A DNA stretch of 64,000 nt from an uncultured Clostridia bacterium (GCA_934633695.1 CAKTYT010000001.1:252516-316515), one strand, 5' to 3'; numbered from the stretch's first letter, positions 26,441 through 35,340 are shown. Numbers and translations are program-made. Notes: generated by a model from the letters alone, not told the origin.

Positions 26441-27400
26441 ATGAGTAATTCTTTTAGAAAAGTTGTTTTGCCGAGGGCGGTTGCGTTGGCGGTTGTTTCG
26501 GCAATACTTTGCACCGGTTGCACCAGTTTGCCTCCGGTTTCTCATGAGACGCCGGAGCCGACGTCAACTTCCGTTTCCACATTAACCGACGCACCGACAG
26601 TATCGCCGACGGCCGTGTTGACAGCAACTGACGTGCCGACTGAAACTCAAACACCGGCCGTTACGGAAGTGCCTGTGACGGTTCAACTTGAGCAGAACGG
26701 ACTCCCTGCAAGAGATACCATGTCTCTCGACCTTAACGGTGTCAGTGAAAGTACTTGCGAAGCGTGGTTTTCGGATGCTGTCTTTGTCGGTGATTCCGTT
26801 ATGATTGGTTGGAGAAGTTACAATTATCTTGAACAAGAGACAAATGAAGATTTCTTCGGACAGACGCGGTTTCTTTGTTCGGGAAGTTATGGTGCAGGTC
26901 ATGCACTTGAGCCGGTGAGCGGAACAAGTCTCCATCCCGAGTACATGGGCGAGCAGCACCTCATTGAGGATTCCCTGAACATGATAGGTGCCAAGAAGGT
27001 TTTTATCTGCTTTGGTTTGAATGATTTGACAATCTATGGCGTTGATGGCACGCTTTCGAATTTTCGTGAAGTGATTTCGAGAATTCGTGGAAAAAACCCG
27101 AACATTGAAATTTACATTATCAGCACGATGTATATGTACAAAGGCAGCGAAAGGGAGAAGTTAAACAATAAAAACATACTTATGCTCAATCATGGACTTG
27201 CATCGATGTGCCGGGAACTCAATCTGGAGTTTGTAAACATTGCCAGTCACCTGATTGACGAGCAAGGGTTTGTCCCAGACGAGTACAGCAGCGATAAGTA
27301 TGTTCACCAGACGAATGCTGCATATGAAATTTGGGCAGAAGTTTTGCGTGCGGTCGCTTCGAGGCATATTGCCGGTTTGCCGACACCTATATTTGAGTAA
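26441..27400 (+). CDS. SGNH/GDSL-fold lipoprotein esterase or acyltransferase partner
   Basis: 319 residues from ATG 26441; ATGGAG upstream serves as ribosome binding site, and an in-frame ATG at 26339 precedes the promoter. A signal with lipobox (ILCTGC, Cys about 27) is followed by a Thr/Pro-rich linker (about 30-85) and an SGNH domain: block I FVGDSVMIG, block III CFGLNDL, block V DKYVHQTN. Such proteins hydrolyse or transfer acetyl groups outside the membrane. It is followed at 28 bases by DUF4358 and then MBOAT, as in extracellular O-acetylation cassettes (PatA/PatB or AlgI/AlgJ type). The fold is clear; the substrate is inferred to be a wall or surface glycan. Confidence 0.82.
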   Translation: MSNSFRKVVLPRAVALAVVSAILCTGCTSLPPVSHETPEPTSTSVSTLTDAPTVSPTAVLTATDVPTETQTPAVTEVPVTVQLEQNGLPARDTMSLDLNGVSESTCEAWFSDAVFVGDSVMIGWRSYNYLEQETNEDFFGQTRFLCSGSYGAGHALEPVSGTSLHPEYMGEQHLIEDSLNMIGAKKVFICFGLNDLTIYGVDGTLSNFREVISRIRGKNPNIEIYIISTMYMYKGSEREKLNNKNILMLNHGLASMCRELNLEFVNIASHLIDEQGFVPDEYSSDKYVHQTNAAYEIWAEVLRAVASRHIAGLPTPIFE

Positions 27401-27428
27401 CTAATAAGCAATTGAAAGGATTTTTTGT

Positions 27429-27899
27429 ATGAAGAAAATAGTTATAGCACTCATCATGACAGTAGCAGTACTGTTTACCGGCATCGTTGGATGCACGGCA
27501 GCACCTAAGGATGCTGACGTTAAGGAAGTGTACGCCCTCATCGAAGAGAGCGGTTATCTAAAAAATATGGTTCCCGTAAACAAAAGAGATATGTTTGAAG
27601 TTTACGGCATAAAAACCGACAACCTTGTCCAAAGCGTTTACTATCAGTCAGAAAATTGCTCCACAAATGCTGATGAAATCGCCATATTTGAGGTTTCTGA
27701 TTCATCCTATATTGACGAGCTTGTCAGCATATGCAATACGAGAATCAGCAGTCAGATTACTCGTGCTGAGGATTACAGCCAAGAAGAGGTAACAAAGCTT
27801 AAAAAAACCAAAGTCCGCAAGGTGGGCAACTATGTCTACTATGTCGTTAGTGATAATTATAATGAGCTAATGAAAATCTTAAAGGATAATATCGGATAA
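27429..27899 (+). CDS. DUF4358 lipoprotein
   Basis: 156 residues. The lipoprotein signal has its lipobox at GIVGC (Cys about 22). The remainder matches DUF4358 proteins (YGIKTDNLVQSVYYQSENCSTNADEIAIFEV), which in Clostridia are often encoded with SGNH and MBOAT genes. Function unknown; the position between the two enzymes suggests a structural or accessory role in acyl transfer at the cell surface. GAAAGGA precedes ATG 27429. Confidence 0.8.
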   Translation: MKKIVIALIMTVAVLFTGIVGCTAAPKDADVKEVYALIEESGYLKNMVPVNKRDMFEVYGIKTDNLVQSVYYQSENCSTNADEIAIFEVSDSSYIDELVSICNTRISSQITRAEDYSQEEVTKLKKTKVRKVGNYVYYVVSDNYNELMKILKDNIG

Positions 27900-27900
27900 C

Positions 27901-29307
27901 ATGGTCTTTTCAACACTGTTGTTCATATTCATTTACTTTGTTGTAGTGCTTGCGGTCTACTATGCATTCCCGAATCGTAAGTATCGCAACATCGTGCTGT
28001 GTTTTTTCAGCCTTATTTTCTACGGATGGGGTGAGCCCACATTTCTCATCCTCATGGTTTTTTCAATACTTTTCAACTATGCATTCGGATTGTTGGTTGA
28101 AAAATACCGTGATAACAAGAAAAAGAGCAAGACGGCACTTGTAATTTCAATTGTCGTCAACCTTCTGTTGCTTGCAGTGTTCAAGTATACGGCATTTGTT
28201 CTTGATACGCTCAAGAGTTTTCTGCCGTTCCTGCGTTCATTTGCAACCCCGGTTATACCGCTTCCGATTGGAATTTCCTTCTACACGTTCCAAGCTATGA
28301 GCTACGTTATTGATGTATATCGCGGTGACACAGAGGTGCAGAGAAATCCCATTTATTTCGGGACTTATGTCTCGTTGTTCCCTCAGCTGATTGCAGGACC
28401 GATTGTACGCTACAAGGACGTTGCAAATGAGCTTGAGCATAGGCGTGAGAACATACCTCAATTTGCAGATGGTATAAAGCTGTTTGCGATAGGTCTTGCG
28501 AAGAAGGTCTTGATTGCAAACCAAATGGCAGCACTGTGGGCGGTGCTTAGGGACACTTCTGCAACGAATGGCGTGCTTGGTTCATGGGTTGGTCTTATTG
28601 CTTTTACGCTGCAAATCTATTTCGATTTCTGCGGTTACTCCGAAATGGCGATAGGTCTTGGGAGAATGTTCGGCTTTGAATTCTTAAAGAATTTCGACTA
28701 CCCGTATATTTCGAAAAGTGTGTCTGAGTTTTGGCGTCGTTGGCACATCTCGCTCGGCACGTGGTTTCGCGAGTATGTCTATATACCCCTCGGCGGCAAC
28801 AGAAAGGGTCTTGCAAGATTGTTCCTCAACACGGCAATTGTTTGGTTCCTAACGGGACTGTGGCATGGTGCAAGTTGGAATTTTGTATTGTGGGGAATGT
28901 ATTTCGGCATTCTTATCTGCCTTGAAAAACTGTTCCTAGGCAAGCTGCTTAAAAAATTGCCGAACTTTGTTCAACATCTTTACGCAATATTTTTGTTTAC
29001 ATTCGGTTGGGCACTGTTTGATTTTGTCGAAATTGACAAACTCGGACCGTTCATTGTTTCTCTGTTCAATGGAGGCACCGTAGGATTAATTTCTAAGGAC
29101 GCACTCGTCTATGCTGTTGCGTATCTGCCGATAATGGTCGTTGCGATCGTGGCTTCAACACCCCTTGCGAAGACTATTCACGATAGATATAAGGATAGAA
29201 CCTGGTGCAGGTGTGTTGATATTGCACTAGTGATGCTATCGTTGGTCTTTTGTACCGCAGCACTTGTAAAGGGTGGTTATAACCCGTTTATTTACTTTAG
29301 GTTCTAA
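27901..29307 (+). CDS. MBOAT-family membrane O-acyltransferase (AlgI/PatA type)
   Basis: 468 residues with about ten transmembrane helices. MBOAT motifs: YVIDVYRGD, FPQLIAGPIVRY, the WRRWHISLGTWFREYVYIPLGG segment and the catalytic-His region TGLWHGASWNFVLWG (His about residue 322). Proteins of this type move acetyl groups across the membrane to an acceptor such as peptidoglycan, alginate or teichoic acid. The start codon lies one base after the DUF4358 stop, so the pair is translationally coupled. A terminator follows at 29323. Confidence 0.93.
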   Translation: MVFSTLLFIFIYFVVVLAVYYAFPNRKYRNIVLCFFSLIFYGWGEPTFLILMVFSILFNYAFGLLVEKYRDNKKKSKTALVISIVVNLLLLAVFKYTAFVLDTLKSFLPFLRSFATPVIPLPIGISFYTFQAMSYVIDVYRGDTEVQRNPIYFGTYVSLFPQLIAGPIVRYKDVANELEHRRENIPQFADGIKLFAIGLAKKVLIANQMAALWAVLRDTSATNGVLGSWVGLIAFTLQIYFDFCGYSEMAIGLGRMFGFEFLKNFDYPYISKSVSEFWRRWHISLGTWFREYVYIPLGGNRKGLARLFLNTAIVWFLTGLWHGASWNFVLWGMYFGILICLEKLFLGKLLKKLPNFVQHLYAIFLFTFGWALFDFVEIDKLGPFIVSLFNGGTVGLISKDALVYAVAYLPIMVVAIVASTPLAKTIHDRYKDRTWCRCVDIALVMLSLVFCTAALVKGGYNPFIYFRF

Positions 29308-29322
29308 ATGCAGCTTTATGCG

Positions 29323-29352
29323 ACCCGATTGCTTTCGGCAGTCGGGTTTTTG
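29323..29352 (+). terminator. Terminator of the SGNH-DUF4358-MBOAT operon
   Basis: Nine-bp stem CCCGATTGC (29324-29332) with GCAGTCGGG (29338-29346), one G-U pair, five-base loop, then TTTTT. Confidence 0.8.
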
Positions 29353-29382
29353 TATTCGTTGCAAAAAGGGCGTACGGAAAAT

Positions 29383-29411
29383 TTGACATTTGCCGTGAAC
29401 AATGATACAAT
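29383..29411 (+). promoter_or_regulatory. SigA promoter of the acyltransferase-ligase operon
   Basis: TTGACA (29383-29388), 17-base spacer, TACAAT (29406-29411). It lies about 50 bases before ATG 29461. Confidence 0.8.
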
Positions 29412-29460
29412 GAAACGAGTACGGCGGAAAAAGATACCAACCCGCCGATTTGGGGGAAAA

Positions 29461-30360
29461 ATGAAAACAAAACAAGAAGCACCCTGTGAGCGAAAACGCC
29501 GCTCCGGGGATCGCAAGGATGCGTACCTGGTTCGCAATCTTGATGCTATGCACAAATTCACCCCGTATCTGCTCCCGAACAGATGCGACAATGAGGCCGT
29601 AATGAGCGAACTCATTGACCTTACGGAAGTGAAAAAATATGTTGCAAAGCTCAATGAAAATAACCTGGATTTTAAGTACACTCTCTTCCACGTGCTGTGT
29701 GCGGCAATTGCAAAGACAGTTGCTCTCCGACCGAAGCTCAATTGGTTCGTACAGGGACATAGACTCTATGAACGCAAAGCACTTAGTTTATCGTTTGTCG
29801 TCAAGAAAAAGTTTGAAGATGACTCTTACGAGGCTCTTGCAATTATCGACATCGATAAGGAAGGAGAATCACCTGTTAAGCAGATCCATGATAAGGTTGA
29901 GAAGTTTGTGACTGCTGTACGCAAGCATGGACATACCGACGGTACGACCGGTTTCATGGAAATGTTTACGAAGCTGCCGCGGTGCTTGCTGCGTATCTTA
30001 GTGGGCATTCTTATGTGGCTCGACTATCATGGCTGGGTTCCGAAGGACGTTACAAAAGAAGATCCTTACAATTCAACCGTCTTTATCAGTAATCTCGGAA
30101 GCATCAAAATGCATGCAAGCTACCATCACCTTACGAACTGGGGCACTAATTCTTTATTTGCTATTATTGATGAAAAACATATGCATCCGTTCTATGATGC
30201 CGATGGCAATGTTGAAATGCGTGAAGCTCTCCGTCTTGGGCTGACAGTTGACGAAAGAATTGCGGACGGCGTTTATTTCGCCAATAGTCTGAAAATTCTT
30301 CGAAAGCTCCTTTCGAAACCTGAACTGCTTGATTTGCCGATAGAAACCCCCGTGGCATAA
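29461..30360 (+). CDS. CAT/E2-like acyltransferase-fold protein with altered catalytic motif
   Basis: 299 residues from ATG 29461 (GGGGG about 5 bases upstream; an in-frame ATG at 29308 precedes the promoter). The fold resembles the catalytic domain of 2-oxo acid dehydrogenase E2 and chloramphenicol acetyltransferase, but there is no lipoyl domain and no E1 or E3 gene nearby, so it is not part of a dehydrogenase complex. The usual C-terminal HxxxDG motif reads ERIADG (Glu265 to Gly270), so the catalytic base His is replaced by Glu. It may bind an acyl-CoA or use another residue. It is followed at 24 bases by an acyl-CoA/adenylate ligase, suggesting that the two act on the same acyl group. Superfamily call good; activity uncertain. 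Confidence 0.78.
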   Translation: MKTKQEAPCERKRRSGDRKDAYLVRNLDAMHKFTPYLLPNRCDNEAVMSELIDLTEVKKYVAKLNENNLDFKYTLFHVLCAAIAKTVALRPKLNWFVQGHRLYERKALSLSFVVKKKFEDDSYEALAIIDIDKEGESPVKQIHDKVEKFVTAVRKHGHTDGTTGFMEMFTKLPRCLLRILVGILMWLDYHGWVPKDVTKEDPYNSTVFISNLGSIKMHASYHHLTNWGTNSLFAIIDEKHMHPFYDADGNVEMREALRLGLTVDERIADGVYFANSLKILRKLLSKPELLDLPIETPVA

Positions 30361-30384
30361 CTAACAATTCAGAAAGGACAGATA

Positions 30385-32115
30385 ATGGAACAATTTATCA
30401 ACAAACCGGAAGACAATGCACCATGGTTAAAGTATTATGGTGAAGTGCCTTTCCATCTTGATTACCCTGAACTCAGCATCAGCGAAATAGTTATCGAAAA
30501 TGCTGAAAAAGAAGGGGACTACCCTGCACTCTCTTTCATGGGAAAGCTCTACGGTTACAGAACCCTGAAGGAGAAAATCGACAAAGCTGCAAAGGCATTC
30601 GTTGCACTAGGTGTTAAAAGAGGCGATAAAGTTACTATTTGTATGCCAAACGTGCCTCAAGCAGTGTTTTGTATGTATGCTCTCAATCGCATCGGGGCGA
30701 TTGCAAGCATGATTCACCCACTTTCGGCCGTCAATGAGATAGTCTACTATCTCAAGGAAGTCAAAAGTGAATACATTATGACGCTTGATCAGTTCTACTC
30801 AAAAATTGAGGAAGTCGAGAAAGTCTATGAATTGAAAAAAGTTATCATTACTTCTGCGGCAGACGAACTCGGGTTTGTCAAGAGTACAGCCTTCAAGCTT
30901 ATTAATGCAAAGAAGAATAAAGTCAACAAGAAGGATAAAAAAGTTATCCTCTGGAATGAATTCATCGCAAGCGGCAAGAGCGTTGACTTGGAGAAGCATG
31001 TTGTTCATACAGACCCGAATGAAACGGCTGTAATCCTTTTCTCCGGCGGGACAACGGGAGTGACAAAGGCCATTCAGCTCAGCAGCAGAAATTTTAATGC
31101 TTTGGGCCTGCAAACGGCTGCGATGTGTCACGGAGACATTCACCACACAAGAATGCTTGCTGCCATGCCTATTTTTCATGGCTTCGGCCTTGGTGTATGT
31201 ATTCATACCATGCTCGAATGCGGCGGCACGAGCATCCTCGTTCCGCAATTCAATGTTAAGAAATACGCAGAACTCATTAAGACGGAAAAACCAAATTTTA
31301 TCGCAGGTGTGCCGACTTTGTTTGAAGCAATCACCCGAAATCCGTATCTCGACGGTGAAAAATTGGACTACCTCCGCGGCGTATTTTCAGGCGGCGACTC
31401 GCTGTCGATAGAGCTTAAAAAACGCTTTGATTCGTTTCTTGAGGAACATGGAGCAACGGTTCACGTCAGAGAGGGGTATGGCACTACTGAATGTGTCACT
31501 GCAAGCTGCTTGACTCCTTACACGGAAGAACGCGAAGGAAGCATCGGATTGCCTTATCCTGATACATATTATCAGATTTGTGCAGTGGGCACAAATGACC
31601 CTGTTCCGTATGGTGAACTCGGCGAAATTTGCCTGCGTGGACCTTCTGTCATGATCGGTTATCTCAACCATGAGGATGAAAATGCAAATACTCTCCGAGT
31701 TCATGCAGATGGATACACTTGGCTCCACACGGGCGATCTCGGATGCATGGATGCTGACGGGTTTATTTACTTCAAACAGCGTATTAAGCGAATGATCGTC
31801 ACGAGTGGCTACAACGTTTATCCTTCACAGCTTGAAAACATCATTGATGCTCACCCTGCTGTGCAGATGAGCTGCGTGATTGGTGTTAAAGATGCGTACA
31901 AGATGCAAAAGATTAAGGCATATGTAGTCCTTAAAGAAGGGTTTGCTCCTTCTGATGAGCTTAGGCAGGAGATTCTGGATTACTGCCGCAAGCATATTGC
32001 AAAATATGCTATGCCGTATGATATTGAGTTCCGTGCGGAACTGCCAAAAACGCTTGTCGGTAAAGTTGCATACACCGTTCTTGAAAAAGAAGCGAATGCA
32101 CAATTAGCCTCATAA
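30385..32115 (+). CDS. Acyl-CoA synthetase / AMP-dependent acid ligase
   Basis: 576 residues. It activates a carboxylic acid with ATP and probably CoA. ANL-family motifs: P-loop FSGGTTGVTKA (about 213-223), YGTTEC (about 370), HTGDLG (about 450), KRMIVTSGYNVYPSQLE and the C-terminal Lys in KTLVGKVAYT. The length fits fatty-acyl or aryl-CoA ligases; the substrate cannot be told. It pairs with the E2-like acyltransferase and is followed by a strong terminator. The ribosome binding site GAAAGGA precedes ATG 30385. Confidence 0.9.
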   Translation: MEQFINKPEDNAPWLKYYGEVPFHLDYPELSISEIVIENAEKEGDYPALSFMGKLYGYRTLKEKIDKAAKAFVALGVKRGDKVTICMPNVPQAVFCMYALNRIGAIASMIHPLSAVNEIVYYLKEVKSEYIMTLDQFYSKIEEVEKVYELKKVIITSAADELGFVKSTAFKLINAKKNKVNKKDKKVILWNEFIASGKSVDLEKHVVHTDPNETAVILFSGGTTGVTKAIQLSSRNFNALGLQTAAMCHGDIHHTRMLAAMPIFHGFGLGVCIHTMLECGGTSILVPQFNVKKYAELIKTEKPNFIAGVPTLFEAITRNPYLDGEKLDYLRGVFSGGDSLSIELKKRFDSFLEEHGATVHVREGYGTTECVTASCLTPYTEEREGSIGLPYPDTYYQICAVGTNDPVPYGELGEICLRGPSVMIGYLNHEDENANTLRVHADGYTWLHTGDLGCMDADGFIYFKQRIKRMIVTSGYNVYPSQLENIIDAHPAVQMSCVIGVKDAYKMQKIKAYVVLKEGFAPSDELRQEILDYCRKHIAKYAMPYDIEFRAELPKTLVGKVAYTVLEKEANAQLAS

Positions 32116-32134
32116 ATAAATCCGACGACACAAC

Positions 32135-32172
32135 AAGAGCTGAGTGTTCGCACTCAGCTCTTATTAATTTAT
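32135..32172 (+). terminator. Strong terminator after the ligase gene
   Basis: Perfect 12-bp stem (32135-32146 with 32151-32162), TTCG tetraloop, followed by ATTAATTTATTC. It may also slow transcription from the convergent thlA. Confidence 0.85.
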
Positions 32173-32183
32173 TCTTTAGTGAT

Positions 32184-33368
32184 TTATCTGCATGCCTCGA
32201 AGATAACCGCCGTGCCGAGTCCGCCGCCAATACAAAGAGTTGCAAGCCCGAGCTTCGCTGCAGTGTTCTTTTGCATTTCATGAAGAAGAGTTACAATTAT
32301 GCGTGCACCGGATGCACCGATTGGATGGCCGAGTGCGATAGCACCGCCGTTTACATTGACCTTAGCCATATCGAAATTAAGTTCCTTTGCAACCGCAATG
32401 GACTGTGCAGCAAATGCTTCATTTGCCTCAATAAGGTCGATGTCGTCAATTGTAAGACCGGCTTTTGCAAGAGCTTTTTTTGTGGCAGGGATTGGCCCGA
32501 TACCCATTACGTGCGGAGATACGCCACCCTGTCCCCAGGAAATGAGCTTTGCCATGGGTTTAAGTCCGTATTTTTCGACAGCTTCTTCAGAAGCGAGTAA
32601 AATTGCTGCTGCTCCGTCATTAATCCCTGAAGCGTTGCCCGCAGTAACTCTGCCGCCCTCCGGTTTGAAGGCAGGCTTGAGTTTTGCAAGTCCTTCAATA
32701 GTTGTGCTGCGAGGATGTTCGTCAACTCTAAATTCAATCTTTTGCTTCTTTACAGTGATTTCAACGGGGACGATCTCATCGTCAAATTTATTTGCGGCCT
32801 GTGCAATTGCCGCCTTTGTCTGAGAAGCAAGGGCAAACTCATCGAGCTGCTCTCGGGTAATGCCCCACTCATCGCAGATATTTTCTGCAGTCATGCCCAT
32901 GTGATAGTTATTAAAAGCATCCCACAAGCCATCCTTTACCATCGTATCAACGAGAGTGGTATCAAACATGCGAGCACCCCAACGGGCATTGGGCATAGCG
33001 TAGGGAGCGGCAGACATATTCTCCATGCCACCTGCAACAATCACTTCTGCATCACCTGCTGCAATGGCTCTTGCACCCTCGATAACGGATTTCATCGCCG
33101 AACCGCATACCATGCTGACAGTATAAGCAGGAATTTCATTGGGCATACCGGCATAGATGGAAGCCTGCCTTGCCGGGTTTTGCCCCAAACCTGCAGAAAG
33201 AACGCAGCCCATCATAACTTCGTCAATGTTTTTACTGTCGATCCCTGCACGTCTGACAACCTCACGGATAACAGTCCCTCCAAGCTTGTATGCAGGGACA
33301 TCCTTCAAGCTTCCGCCGTAAGAACCGACCGCAGTTCTGCAACAGCTGACCACATAAATATCTTTCAT
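32184..33368 (-). CDS. thlA: Acetyl-CoA C-acetyltransferase (thiolase)
   Basis: 394 residues, full length. It condenses two acetyl-CoA to acetoacetyl-CoA, the first step towards butyrate, butanol or isoprenoid precursors. Active-site Cys in SMVCGSAMKS (about 88), His in GGAIALGHPIGASG (about 350) and second Cys in CIGGGLGTA (about 380). Other crotonase-pathway genes (hbd, crt, bcd) are not in this window. Start ATG 33368 follows AAAGGAG. The promoter is at 33485-33514. Confidence 0.96.
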   Translation of the reverse strand: MKDIYVVSCCRTAVGSYGGSLKDVPAYKLGGTVIREVVRRAGIDSKNIDEVMMGCVLSAGLGQNPARQASIYAGMPNEIPAYTVSMVCGSAMKSVIEGARAIAAGDAEVIVAGGMENMSAAPYAMPNARWGARMFDTTLVDTMVKDGLWDAFNNYHMGMTAENICDEWGITREQLDEFALASQTKAAIAQAANKFDDEIVPVEITVKKQKIEFRVDEHPRSTTIEGLAKLKPAFKPEGGRVTAGNASGINDGAAAILLASEEAVEKYGLKPMAKLISWGQGGVSPHVMGIGPIPATKKALAKAGLTIDDIDLIEANEAFAAQSIAVAKELNFDMAKVNVNGGAIALGHPIGASGARIIVTLLHEMQKNTAAKLGLATLCIGGGLGTAVIFEACR

Positions 33369-33484
33369 ATATGTTCACTCCTTTATTGCCATAATCATTG
33401 AACGATAACCGGCAAACTTGACATCGCTGCGAATGCGACAGAAAAATACCCTGTCGTCATGTTGTTCCGCAACAGTGCGAACTA

Positions 33485-33514
33485 ATTATAAAGAAAACGT
33501 GCCGGAACTGTCAA
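33485..33514 (-). promoter_or_regulatory. SigA promoter of thlA
   Basis: Minus strand: TTGACA (33514-33509), 18-base spacer, TATAAT (33490-33485). The leader to the ATG at 33368 is about 110 bases, with no recognised riboswitch. Confidence 0.75.
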
Positions 33515-33612
33515 ATATAGTCGAATTTTACTAAGTATATGTACTCTCTAAAGGATTTTCCGGTAGATAACCGCATACAATTTAACGTCAAACCAGTGCA
33601 ATGGAGGTAAAA

Positions 33613-33870
33613 ATGGCAAATACAACCTTTTGCGAGCTAAAAGAAAAAGAAATAATCAACATCTGCGACGGGGCAAGACTCGGGTGTATATGCGATCTTG
33701 AGATAGATGACTGTACGGGAACCATATGTTCGATTGTTGTTCCGGGACCTACGAGATTTCTTGGCATATTCAGGAGCAGCGATGAACTCGTAATTCCTTT
33801 TTGCAAGATACAAAAAATCGGTGATGACGTTATTCTAGTTGATATTTCTAACCCAGGAGCAAGACAATAA
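33613..33870 (+). CDS. YlmC/YmxH-family PRC-barrel protein
   Basis: 85 residues from ATG 33613 (TGGAGG five bases upstream; ATG 33601 would overlap that site). The sequence KEIINICDGARLGCICDLEID and PGPTRFLGIF, ending KIGDDVILVD, is the YlmC/YmxH pattern, a small PRC-barrel protein linked with sporulation in Firmicutes; molecular role unknown. A CATACAAT element at 33574-33581 resembles a SigE -10 box, but no good -35 is visible. Confidence 0.9.
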   Translation: MANTTFCELKEKEIINICDGARLGCICDLEIDDCTGTICSIVVPGPTRFLGIFRSSDELVIPFCKIQKIGDDVILVDISNPGARQ

Positions 33871-33874
33871 ACAG

Positions 33875-33903
33875 TGGAAAATTTGTGCGTACTGTGGTAT
33901 ACT
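33875..33903 (+). promoter_or_regulatory. Possible promoter of nrdR
   Basis: TGGAAA (33875-33880), 17-base spacer, TATACT (33898-33903). The -10 is good and the -35 weak. It is placed about 70 bases before nrdR. Confidence 0.45.
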
Positions 33904-33977
33904 CTATTCTGTCGGGCGAATAGCTAACAGCAATGCCTGAAGATGAGTATAATAACTGGAGAGAGGGTAACACAAAG

Positions 33978-34445
33978 ATGAGATGCAGATATTGTTCCTG
34001 CTGTGACAGCAGGGTTATTGATTCACGTCCGACAGAGGACGGAACTGCCATCCGCCGCCGCAGAGAATGCAATAATTGCGGAAGAAGGTTTACTACTTAT
34101 GAAAAAATCGAAGAAATCCCCATTGTTGTCGTTAAACGTGATGGTGCAAGAGAACCTTTTGACAGCGATAAAATTCTTTCAGGAGTCAGAAAAGCCTGCG
34201 AAAAAAGACCTGTTTCATCCGCAGCATTGAATAAGCTGGTCGATGATGTTTCGAGAGAAACCTTTAATTCTCTCGAGCAAGAGGTTACGACTATACAAAT
34301 TGGTGAATTGGTTATGAAATATCTTAAAAACATCGATGAAGTTGCATATGTCCGCTTCGCATCTGTATATCGTTCGTTTAAAGATATCGAAACGTTCATG
34401 GAAGAACTCAAAGGTCTGCTTGCAGAAAATGAGGAAACAAAATGA
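33978..34445 (+). CDS. nrdR: Transcriptional repressor NrdR
   Basis: 155 residues. NrdR senses ATP/dATP and represses ribonucleotide-reductase genes. The N-terminal zinc ribbon has CxxC pairs (MRCRYCSCC and ECNNCGRRF); the first is CRYC instead of the usual CPYC. An ATP-cone follows (VVVKRDGAREPFDSDKI). Start ATG 33978 begins at the ribbon with GGAGAGAGGG upstream. It overlaps pgeF by four bases (ATGA). Confidence 0.96.
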   Translation: MRCRYCSCCDSRVIDSRPTEDGTAIRRRRECNNCGRRFTTYEKIEEIPIVVVKRDGAREPFDSDKILSGVRKACEKRPVSSAALNKLVDDVSRETFNSLEQEVTTIQIGELVMKYLKNIDEVAYVRFASVYRSFKDIETFMEELKGLLAENEETK

Positions 34446-35284
34446 TAGGACTTGCTCAAATAAACGAAAAAATTGACAGACGATGCAGTCTTATACTAAA
34501 GTCCGGCGTTGAAATTGTTGTTTCGGATGCATTGAATGCGGAAGACGGAATCCGTCATGGATTCTCAACTCGTATAGGGGGTGTCAGCCCTTCTCCATTC
34601 GATACACTCAACTTCAGCCTTTCGCGAGCGGATGACCCCAAAAACGTAATCGATAATCTCAAGCTTTTGTCACTTGCCCATGGATTGGATTTTAATAAAC
34701 TTGTATTTGTGAACCACGAACACGGTATGAATGTAATTCGAGTTGACAAGACTCATTGCGGAATGGGTATTACCCGCGAAAAACTTCCGTTCAGTGACGG
34801 ACTTGTGACGAATGACCCTGACATTACCCTTCTTACCTGTCATGCGGATTGCGGTGCGATTTTTCTTTATGACAGGGAACATGGTGCCATCGGGCTTGCC
34901 CATTCGGGATGGCGTGGCACGTTGAGCAGAATCGGTAAAGCTCTCGTCGAAAAAATGCAGGTGGAGTTTCAGTCGAAACCGGAATCTCTTATTGCAGCAC
35001 TCGGTCCCTGCATATGCAAAAATTGCTTTGAAGTAGATGCAGAATTGGGTGAAAAATTTTGTAAAGAATTTGCTTGTCCTGAAATTGCACATTCTGGAAG
35101 ATCGGGAAAGGCATATGTAGACATTGAAGCAGCTCTTGCAATACAGTTGACGGATGCGGGCATGCTTCCCCAAAATATTTCATCAATGAATCTTTGCACG
35201 TTTGAGAATCGAGATCTTTTCTTTTCATACCGGAGAGATGGGATGGGAACCGGGGCAATGGTTTCCTTCCTGACGCTTAAATGA
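34442..35284 (+). CDS. pgeF: Multi-copper-polyphenol-oxidase-like purine nucleoside phosphorylase (YfiH/PgeF family)
   Basis: 280 residues. The laccase-domain family acts on purine nucleosides and affects peptidoglycan precursor quality in E. coli. Motifs: VNHEHG, TCHADCGAIFLYD and GLAHSGWRGTLSRI, which supply the His, Cys and His metal ligands, and ALGPCICKNCFEVD. It is translationally coupled to nrdR. In Clostridia, ylmC/nrdR/yfiH often cluster near sporulation sigma genes (sigE-sigG); those sigma genes are not present here. Confidence 0.92.
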   Translation: MIGLAQINEKIDRRCSLILKSGVEIVVSDALNAEDGIRHGFSTRIGGVSPSPFDTLNFSLSRADDPKNVIDNLKLLSLAHGLDFNKLVFVNHEHGMNVIRVDKTHCGMGITREKLPFSDGLVTNDPDITLLTCHADCGAIFLYDREHGAIGLAHSGWRGTLSRIGKALVEKMQVEFQSKPESLIAALGPCICKNCFEVDAELGEKFCKEFACPEIAHSGRSGKAYVDIEAALAIQLTDAGMLPQNISSMNLCTFENRDLFFSYRRDGMGTGAMVSFLTLK

Positions 35285-35311
35285 TGTCAAGTTGAATCAA
35301 ATGCTCCTTTT

Positions 35312-35340
35312 TTGTCAAGATTATCTGTGGGTGCGATATC
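35312..35340 (+). promoter_or_regulatory. Weak promoter before the orphan membrane gene
   Basis: TTGTCA (35312-35317), 17-base spacer, GATATC (35335-35340). Both boxes are only partly consensus. Confidence 0.35.

Noticed and set aside
27901..29307. DltB of the D-alanine teichoic acid pathway
   Set aside because: No dltA, dltC or dltD gene is adjacent; the partners are an SGNH lipoprotein and DUF4358, which fit an O-acetylation cassette better.
29461..30360. 2-oxo acid dehydrogenase E2 subunit as part of a dehydrogenase complex
   Set aside because: No lipoyl domain, no E1 or E3 gene nearby, and the catalytic His is replaced by Glu.
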